Below, in pieces: positions 28,665 to 34,244 of a stretch of 34,244 nt of DNA; position 1 is the stretch's first letter; each line of letters begins with the position of its first letter. The translations under genes and the position numbers were made by a program. Source of the stretch: Deltaproteobacteria bacterium (lineage in GTDB: Bacteria > Desulfobacterota > Binatia > UTPRO1); contig JADLHM010000076.1 in the NCBI GenBank assembly GCA_020848745.1, positions 1-34,244 on the forward strand, read 5' to 3'. Under the pieces are notes generated by a model, which was not told the origin of the DNA, ran no database searches, and saw only the letters and a program-made list of their open reading frames with translations.

Positions 28665-31313
28665 ATGGCGCGCGCGCGATGCCTCGGCCTCATCACCGTC
28701 CTCGTCGCGGCGCTCGCCGGCCCGGCGCGCGCGACCGTCTACGACGTCGGCCCCGCGCAGCCGCTCGCCAACGTCGGCGACGTCCCGTGGGAGTCGCTTG
28801 CGCCCGGCGACACCGTGAACATCCATTGGCGGGCGACGCCGTACCGGGAGAAGTGGGTCATCAGCCGCGCCGGCACGGCCGCGCAGCCGATCACGGTCCG
28901 CGGCATTCCCGACGCGAGCGGCAACCTGCCGGTCGTGAGCGGCGACGGCGCGACGACCCGCCTCGCGCTCGACTACACCAACGAACAGCGCGGAATCCTG
29001 AAGATCGGCACCGCGAGCCCGAATGTCCTCCCGCAGTACATCGTCGTCGAGAATCTCGAGCTCCGGAGCGCGAAGCCCGGCTACACGTTCACCGACGACG
29101 GCGGGAATGCCGGCGTCCCGTACGCCGCCAACGCCGCGGCGATCTACGTCGAGCGCGGGCAGCACCTCGTGATCCGCGGCTGCAAGCTGCACGACGCCGG
29201 CAACGGGCTCTTCATCGGCATCTACGACGGCGACACCCGGGACATCCTGGTCGAAGGCAACTACCTCTGGGACAACGGCAACGCCGGGAGCGCGTTCGAG
29301 CACAACAACTACACCGCGGCCGTCGGCATCGTCTTCCAGTACAACCGCTTCGGACCGCTCTGCGCCGGCTGCAACGGCAATGCGCTCAAGGACAGGTCGA
29401 TCGGGACCGTCGTGCGCTACAACTGGATCGAGAGCGGCAACCGCCAGCTCGACCTGGTCGACGCCGAGGACGATCCGTCGCTCATCGTGGACCCGCGCTA
29501 CCGCGACACCTGGGTGTACGGGAACGTGCTCGTCGAGCCCGACGGCGCCGGCAACAGTCAGATCGTCCACTACGGCGGCGACAGCGGCGACACCTCGATC
29601 TACCGCAAGGGCACGCTCCACTTCTTCGAGAACACGGTCGTCTCGACGCGTGCCGGCAATACGACGCTGCTCCGCCTCTCGACCAACGATGAGAGCGCCG
29701 ACGTGCGGAACAACGTCGTCTACGTGACCGCGACCGGGAACCGCCTCGCGATGCTCGACTCGGCGGGGCAGCTCGCGCTTCGCGCCAACTGGTTCAAGAC
29801 CGGCTGGGTGGCGAGCCACAGCGGCCTCGCCGGCACGATCACGACGCCGGTGGCGAACGTCACCGGCGCGTCGCCGGGCTTCGTCGACGAGGCGGGGCGG
29901 GATTTCCACCTCCAGAGCGGTTCGGGGTGTCGCGACGCGGGCACCGCGCTCGAGGCCGCGGCCCTGCCGACGCACGCGATCGTCCGCGAATACGTGAAGC
30001 ACCAGGAGGGCGCCGCGCGCCCGACCGACGCGACCCTCGACATCGGCGCGTACGAGTTCGCGTCGGGAGGGACGCCCGGTCCGACGGCGACGCCGAGCGC
30101 CACCCCGACGCGCACCGCGACGCCAACCCGGACCCCGACGCACGCGGCCACCGTGACGCCCGCTTCGGGCGCGACCGCGACCGTCACGGCGCCGCCGACG
30201 TCCGATCCGACGTCCACCCCGACGCCGGCGCCGGAGGATTGCGCCAACTGCCGCGACGACGATCTCGACGGCGACGTCGACCGCGCCGACGGCGACTGCG
30301 CGCCGCCCGCCGACGGCGGCGGATTCGGCATCGCGGGCGACGCCGGCGACGCGCTCGCGCGCTGCGCGGTCGGCGTGCGGAAGGCGGGCGCCCGCTACGG
30401 TGCGCGCCGCCTCGGGCGCACGCAGAAGTGCGTCGCGGCGACGGCCAGGTGCGTGCAGCGGCGGCCGGGCGACGCGCGCTGCCTCGACCGCGCGGCCCTC
30501 GCCTGCGCGAAGGCGCGGGCGGCGTTCGCCGCCGACGAGGCGATCCTCGTCGGCGGCATCGCGAAGGCGTGTGGCGCCGTCGTCGACGCGGACCTCCGCG
30601 GCGGCGCCGGGCTCGGCTTCGCGGCCGAGGACGCGCCGTGCGCCGCGGAGGGTGCGGGCGTGCCCGCGAGCGTCGCGGCGATGGCGGGGTGCGTGCAACA
30701 CGGTCACGCCTGCCGGGCGGACGAGCTCGCGGCCTTCGAGTCGCCGCGCGCCGCGGAGCTCCTCGCGCTCGCGGGACAGGACCTCGGGGCGTTTCCCTGC
30801 CTCGCGACCGGGGCCGACGGCGGCGGCGCCGGAGTCGGAGACGGCGTCCGCGCGCAGGCGCTCGAGCGCTGCGGGAAGGCGCTCGGCGGGGCGGGCGCGG
30901 CGTTCGCGCGCGGCAAGGCGAAGGCCGCCGGGAGGTGTCTTCGTGCTCTCGAGGGCTGCCTCTTCGTCGACGGCGTCGCGTCGTCGCCGTGTCTCGCCGC
31001 TGCACGCGCGACCTGCGCGAAGGCGATCGGCGCGCTCACGCGTCCCGTGACGGGGATCGAGGCGAAGCTCGCCGGGGCGATCGCCGCCGGCTGCGCCGGC
31101 GCTTCCCTCACCGACATCCTCGCGCCGACGGGCCTCGGCTACGGCGCCCTCGCTTCGACCTGCGCCGCGCTCGGCGTGCCGGCCCTCGACTCGTCGGCGG
31201 CGCTCGGCGCGTGCGTCGTGCGCCAGCACGAGTGCCGCGTCGAGCAGTGGCTCGAGCGCGCGACGCCGCGCCTTCGCGAGCTGATCGAGCTCGGCGCCGC
31301 GCCGCTTCCCTAG
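28665..31313 (+). CDS. Secreted right-handed beta-helix protein with duplicated Cys-rich tail
   Basis: An 882-aa protein. A signal peptide (LGLITVLVAALAGPARA) is followed by a parallel beta-helix domain (residues about 30-470), with turns such as YIVVENLELRSAKPG, LVIRGCKLHDAGNGLFIG and ILVEGNYLWDNGN. It ends in LDIGAYEF, the choice-of-anchor/polysaccharide-lyase-like terminus. Then come a Thr/Pro linker (about 470-522) and a CRDDDLDGDVDRADGDC calcium-loop-like motif. Two related Cys-rich domains of ~150 aa follow (about 563-705 and 731-880). The helix part resembles pectate-lyase-like carbohydrate-active proteins, but catalytic residues could not be assigned. ATG 28665 is chosen by the signal peptide. 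Confidence 0.8.
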   Translation: MARARCLGLITVLVAALAGPARATVYDVGPAQPLANVGDVPWESLAPGDTVNIHWRATPYREKWVISRAGTAAQPITVRGIPDASGNLPVVSGDGATTRLALDYTNEQRGILKIGTASPNVLPQYIVVENLELRSAKPGYTFTDDGGNAGVPYAANAAAIYVERGQHLVIRGCKLHDAGNGLFIGIYDGDTRDILVEGNYLWDNGNAGSAFEHNNYTAAVGIVFQYNRFGPLCAGCNGNALKDRSIGTVVRYNWIESGNRQLDLVDAEDDPSLIVDPRYRDTWVYGNVLVEPDGAGNSQIVHYGGDSGDTSIYRKGTLHFFENTVVSTRAGNTTLLRLSTNDESADVRNNVVYVTATGNRLAMLDSAGQLALRANWFKTGWVASHSGLAGTITTPVANVTGASPGFVDEAGRDFHLQSGSGCRDAGTALEAAALPTHAIVREYVKHQEGAARPTDATLDIGAYEFASGGTPGPTATPSATPTRTATPTRTPTHAATVTPASGATATVTAPPTSDPTSTPTPAPEDCANCRDDDLDGDVDRADGDCAPPADGGGFGIAGDAGDALARCAVGVRKAGARYGARRLGRTQKCVAATARCVQRRPGDARCLDRAALACAKARAAFAADEAILVGGIAKACGAVVDADLRGGAGLGFAAEDAPCAAEGAGVPASVAAMAGCVQHGHACRADELAAFESPRAAELLALAGQDLGAFPCLATGADGGGAGVGDGVRAQALERCGKALGGAGAAFARGKAKAAGRCLRALEGCLFVDGVASSPCLAAARATCAKAIGALTRPVTGIEAKLAGAIAAGCAGASLTDILAPTGLGYGALASTCAALGVPALDSSAALGACVVRQHECRVEQWLERATPRLRELIELGAAPLP

Positions 31314-31417
31314 GACGTGGGTCGTCGGTCCTCGGTCCTTGCGTAGTCGTACGGAGCCTGGCAAGGAACGCGCGCGCTCGCGGTGGGCGCCTACCCCGAT
31401 CGAGGAGGACGTTTCGA

Positions 31418-32422
31418 ATGGGTCGTCTTCTGCCGTCGCTCGTTGTCGCTCTCGTGCTCTGTTCGGCCTACGCCGCCGGCGCCGCGGACCAGGTGGAGCT
31501 GAAGAACGGCGATCGCCTCTCGGGCGCCGTCGTGAAATACACCGGCGAGACCCTCGTCTTCACGACCCCGTACGCAAAGGAGATCCCGATCGCGTGGGCC
31601 GAGGTGCAGTCGCTCACGACCGATGCCCCCTACTGGGTGAAGCTCTCGAGCGGCGAGTACGTGTCGGGCCGATTCGTGGTGCGCGACGACGGGGTCCACC
31701 TCGAGTCCGAGACGGTCGAGAGCCCCGAGCCGGTGGCGCTCGCGGACGTCGTCACGATCGGCATCCCGCCGGGCGCGCGCTGGAGCGCCGACGTGAAAGC
31801 CTCGGTGAACGGCTCCCAGGGCAATACGGAGACCTTCGCGCTCGGCGCCGCCGCCGAGGCCGTGCGCGAGACTGACGACGACCGCCTGCGTTTTGGTGGG
31901 ACGATCGCCCGGGCGTCGCAGGACAGCGAGGACATCGTCAAGAACACTCGCGGCTACGGCTACTACGACTACCACCTCGGCGAGCACTGGGATCTCGGCG
32001 GCTTCGTCACCCTCGAGTACGACCACTTCAAGGACCTCGATCTGCGGACGGTGGTCGGCGGGGGTCCCGGCTACCGCTTCATCGACACCAAGACGATGCT
32101 CTTCAAGGTGCATGCCGGCCTCGCGTACGTGAACGAGAACTTCGGCGAGGCGAAGGACCGGGACTACGTGACGGCGGTGCTCGGCGACGAGTTCCGCTGG
32201 AAGATCTCGGAGAGCCAGTCATTCTACCAGTTGCTCGACGTGTACCCGAGCCTGGAAGACGGGCAAGACGTCTTCCTGCACGCCGAGGTGGGCTTCCAAC
32301 AGACGCTCATGAAGAGCCTGTTCCTCGAGCTCGCGCTCGTCGACGACTTCGACAACATGCCAGCCGACGGTCGCAAGAAGAACGACTTCCGGTATCTGGT
32401 GTCGCTCGGCTACAAACTGTAG
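31418..32422 (+). CDS. DUF481-family outer-membrane protein
   Basis: A 334-aa protein with a signal peptide (PSLVVALVLCSAYAAGA). The N-terminal part, VELKNGDRLSGAVVKYTGET and VKLSSGEYVSGRF, holds two small beta domains. From about residue 125 the sequence alternates as a beta-barrel (VKASVNGSQGNTETFALG, GYGYYDYHLGEHW, VVGGGPGYRF) and ends with the terminal aromatic/Leu pattern FRYLVSLGYKL, like YdiY/DUF481 salt-induced proteins. A GAGGAGG site lies before the ATG. Role in the outer membrane unknown. Confidence 0.85.
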   Translation: MGRLLPSLVVALVLCSAYAAGAADQVELKNGDRLSGAVVKYTGETLVFTTPYAKEIPIAWAEVQSLTTDAPYWVKLSSGEYVSGRFVVRDDGVHLESETVESPEPVALADVVTIGIPPGARWSADVKASVNGSQGNTETFALGAAAEAVRETDDDRLRFGGTIARASQDSEDIVKNTRGYGYYDYHLGEHWDLGGFVTLEYDHFKDLDLRTVVGGGPGYRFIDTKTMLFKVHAGLAYVNENFGEAKDRDYVTAVLGDEFRWKISESQSFYQLLDVYPSLEDGQDVFLHAEVGFQQTLMKSLFLELALVDDFDNMPADGRKKNDFRYLVSLGYKL

Positions 32423-32474
32423 CGGGCGCCCGAGAAGGGCCCATCTGCCGCGGATACGGGCGGCCGCCCCTTCG

Positions 32475-33206
32475 CTAGTTCGTTTGGACGGCGGCCAGCT
32501 TCGGCGGACAGCTCCTGCCGGGTTGGCCGGGGCAGGTGCTCATGGCGAGGCCGGCGTCGATCTCGGCGGGCTCGGCCTTGAGCTTGGCGAGGGTCGCCTC
32601 GGTCTTGGCGATCTTGTCGGCGCGCCCGCTCGCCTTGGCGAGCTCGCGAGCCTGCGCGGCGAGGGCGACGGCGTCGGCGCGGCCGCCGCGACCGGCGTAG
32701 ATTTCCGCCAGCGTCAGGCGCGCGGTGATGCAGCTGGCGTCCTCGCGCAGCACGCGCTCGAGCATGTCCTCGCCCTTGGCGGCGTCGCCGCCGAGGAGCG
32801 TCGGCAGGCGCACGAGGAGCACCCCCTTCGACGAGAGCGCGTCGAGGTGGTTCGGATCGAGCTGAAGCGTCCGGTCGAGCTCCTGCATCATCTTCCGGAA
32901 GCCGAGCAGCGACGTGATCTTCTCGCCATCGATGCGCAGCATCTCGCCGAGGTTGCAGAAGATGGCGAAGTGCGCCGGCGCGCTCTTCTCGTCGCGCTCG
33001 ACGGCTTTCTCGGCGAGCCGCTGGCCGCGCTCGAAATGCGCGGCGCGCTGATCCCGCGAGGTCGCGATCTGACCCTGCTCGCACTCGCGCATCGCGGAGT
33101 CGGCGAGGTCGAGGGCGGACTCCGCGCGCGCATGCGGCGCGGCGGAAAGGAGGAGTCCCAGAGCGAAAGCGCCAGCGCCGGAGCGCGCGAACGAGGAAGA
33201 CTTCAT
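32475..33206 (-). CDS. Periplasmic TPR-repeat protein
   Basis: A 243-aa protein with a signal peptide (AGAFALGLLLSAAPHARA). Helical TPR-like repeats follow: RAAHFERGQRLAEKAVERDE, ELDRTLQLDPNHLDALSSKG, ARLTLAEIYAGRGGRADAVA. The C-terminus is short and has two Cys (STCPGQPGRSCPP). It likely works as a protein-interaction scaffold. ATG 33206 is taken because it starts the signal peptide; an upstream in-frame GTG at 33245 would add 13 charged residues. Confidence 0.75.
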   Translation of the reverse strand: MKSSSFARSGAGAFALGLLLSAAPHARAESALDLADSAMRECEQGQIATSRDQRAAHFERGQRLAEKAVERDEKSAPAHFAIFCNLGEMLRIDGEKITSLLGFRKMMQELDRTLQLDPNHLDALSSKGVLLVRLPTLLGGDAAKGEDMLERVLREDASCITARLTLAEIYAGRGGRADAVALAAQARELAKASGRADKIAKTEATLAKLKAEPAEIDAGLAMSTCPGQPGRSCPPKLAAVQTN

Positions 33207-33265
33207 GGAACGCTTACGCGTATCAGTGCGCGGGCGGCGCGACAAGTCGCGATCGGGCGCGATCC

Positions 33266-33290
33266 CGCGGGCGCGCGCGGCGCGCCCGCG
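33266..33290. other. 11-bp-stem GC hairpin in a divergent intergenic region
   Basis: GCGGGCGCGC pairs exactly with GCGCGCCCGC around a GCG loop, plus one outer pair. It lies between the divergent TPR and exported-protein genes (gap 33207-33401), where a terminator is not expected, so it may be regulatory or simply a GC-rich accident. Confidence 0.35.
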
Positions 33291-33401
33291 CGGGGACCGC
33301 GCGCGCGGCGGTGCGCGGCGGCCGCCGGCCTCGCATCCGGCGCGGGATCGGAGCCCGCGTGCAAATGGACTCCCGCCACCCGCGTGTGTAGAAGCGTGCC
33401 C

Positions 33402-34115
33402 ATGCGAGCGACGGCGACGGCGATCTTTCTCGGGGTTTTCGTGCTGGCGGCGTCGGCGGCATGGGCCGGCGACGGCGCGTTCGAGCGCTGCAGCGCGGGC
33501 ACGAACGAGCGTCTGACGTTCATCGAGGACCGGCTCGAAGAACGGCGGCCCTACGCCAGGTACTGGTGGGGAGGCTGGACCGGCTTCTACGGCCTCGGCG
33601 CCGTCGTCCAGTCCGCCCGGGCCGCGACCGAAGACGACGACAGCATGCAGGCCGATTTCGTCGTGAGCGCGGTGAAGGCCTCATTCGGCATGGTGCGCCT
33701 CCTGGTCTGGCCGCCGACCGCCAGGGTCGGCGCCGCCGCGATGCGCGTCGTCGACGCGAGCGACGAGACGGCGTGCCGCGAGCGCCTGCGCGTCGGTGAG
33801 GATCTGCTCCACCAGAACGCCCGCGAGAGCGAGTCGCGCTGGGACTGGAAGCGCCATGCCGCGAACGTCGGCATCAACGTCGCGGGCGCGCTCATCGTGG
33901 CCGAGGGCTGGGACGATCCGAGCCGCGGCTGGCGGTCGGCGGGGATCGGCATCGCCGTCGGCGAGGCGTTCACGTTCTCGCATCCGTGGAAGGCCGCCGA
34001 CGACCTCGCCGAGTACGAGGAGCGCTTCGGGCAGCGCGCCGATCTGACGCCGACGAAGGTGAGCTTCGAGGTCGCGCCGCAGCTCGGCGGCATCGCCCTC
34101 GGCGTGCGGTTCTAG
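33402..34115 (+). CDS. Exported protein of unknown function
   Basis: A 237-aa protein with a signal peptide (ATAIFLGVFVLAASAAWA). The mature part starts with a Cys-containing helix, then RYWWGGWTGFYGLGAVVQSA, a region KRHAANVGINVAGALIVAEG and a C-terminal beta segment TKVSFEVAPQLGGIALGVRF. The two Gly-rich hydrophobic stretches suggest membrane association. A family is not recognised. ATG 33402 has a plausible alternative GTG six bases upstream. Confidence 0.7.
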   Translation: MRATATAIFLGVFVLAASAAWAGDGAFERCSAGTNERLTFIEDRLEERRPYARYWWGGWTGFYGLGAVVQSARAATEDDDSMQADFVVSAVKASFGMVRLLVWPPTARVGAAAMRVVDASDETACRERLRVGEDLLHQNARESESRWDWKRHAANVGINVAGALIVAEGWDDPSRGWRSAGIGIAVGEAFTFSHPWKAADDLAEYEERFGQRADLTPTKVSFEVAPQLGGIALGVRF

Positions 34116-34244
34116 GCCCAATGCCGGTCACTTTACAGTTCTCCGAGACCGACGGGGGCGTTTACGCGGATAGTTGCTCATCTTGATTTTGACGGCGCGC
34201 GGATAGCGTCGGGGGCGCCGTGCGGGCAGCACGAGCGTGGCGAG
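34116..34244. other. Terminal non-coding stretch, less GC-rich
   Basis: No gene is seen in the final 129 bases. The stretch 34131-34200 is clearly less GC-rich than the rest of the window. It may be a promoter region for a gene beyond the edge or the end of a mobile element. The window stops too soon to tell. Confidence 0.35.

Noticed and set aside
28323-31364. 1,000-codon minus-strand open frame opposite the beta-helix gene
   Set aside because: Same low-complexity composition and no motif. The plus strand has a signal peptide, beta-helix turns and Cys repeats.
1-34244. CRISPR array, rRNA or tRNA genes
   Set aside because: No regularly spaced short repeats, no rRNA signature stretches and no complete tRNA fold were found by reading both strands. 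A tool-based scan was not possible.

Overview
The window is very GC-rich chromosomal DNA (mostly C or G at third codon positions, so long spurious frames run antisense to almost every gene). It encodes a diderm cell: an MlaE/MlaF/MCE/PqiC lipid-transport system, a DUF481 outer-membrane protein, several lipoproteins and many Sec-secreted proteins. The gene content and the DDDxDGxVDxxDxxC-type Cys-rich secreted proteins suggest an uncultivated deltaproteobacterial-type lineage (Binatota/Desulfobacterota/Myxococcota-like). That placement is an inference; no rRNA gene or universal marker is present.

Layout. 0.2-3.2 kb: MOSC protein, NAD-dependent epimerase (minus), cupin protein and an HslV-like Ntn hydrolase with a Ser nucleophile. 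3.3-8.4 kb: a compact plus-strand cluster of DprE1, DprE2 (GTGA overlap), a polytopic GT-C-like membrane protein, and a fusion of an LPG-synthase/flippase-type membrane domain with a SAM methyltransferase. Together they look like a polyprenyl-phosphate-pentose and glycan/lipid pathway. 8.6-11.6 kb: a frameshifted secreted protein, an orphan PAS-PAS histidine kinase and a fatty-acid-hydroxylase-family protein (minus). 11.7-15.6 kb: a tightly coupled operon of FAH-family hydrolase, TrmN6-like methyltransferase, small exported protein, class I methyltransferase and nitronate-monooxygenase-like protein. 15.5-18.4 kb: a minus-strand operon of three exported proteins.

18.5-28.0 kb is the most unusual part. 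An mlaE-mlaF-mlaD-pqiC operon is split by 5,772 bp (20576-26347). The mlaF-3'/mlaD-5' junction is present on both sides of the insert (194 and 202 bp direct repeats), and a third partial copy lies inside it at 21700-21833. The two copies at 21.7 and 26.3 kb are each preceded by the same ~150 bp block, which at 26.1-26.3 kb is the 5' end of a decayed IS91-type transposase gene. The insert carries a PIN-toxin/Phd-antitoxin pair, a BrnT/BrnA pair with a damaged toxin, a beta-propeller-like lipoprotein, a small redox operon (hexameric tyrosine-coordinated haem protein, truncated pirin, NADPH-dependent FMN reductase) and short remnants of methylmalonyl-CoA mutase, IS110 transposase, SDR and isoprenylcysteine-methyltransferase-like genes. 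One remnant is fused in frame to a copied MlaD membrane anchor. A 31-bp repeat recurs in the insert, twice exactly and once degenerate. The best single explanation is repeated IS91-type rolling-circle (one-ended) transposition that picked up neighbouring mlaF/mlaD DNA. This is an inference.

28.0-34.2 kb: small membrane-anchored protein (minus), a large secreted beta-helix protein with a duplicated Cys-rich tail, DUF481 protein, periplasmic TPR protein (minus) and an exported protein of unknown function. No rRNA, tRNA or CRISPR array was found.
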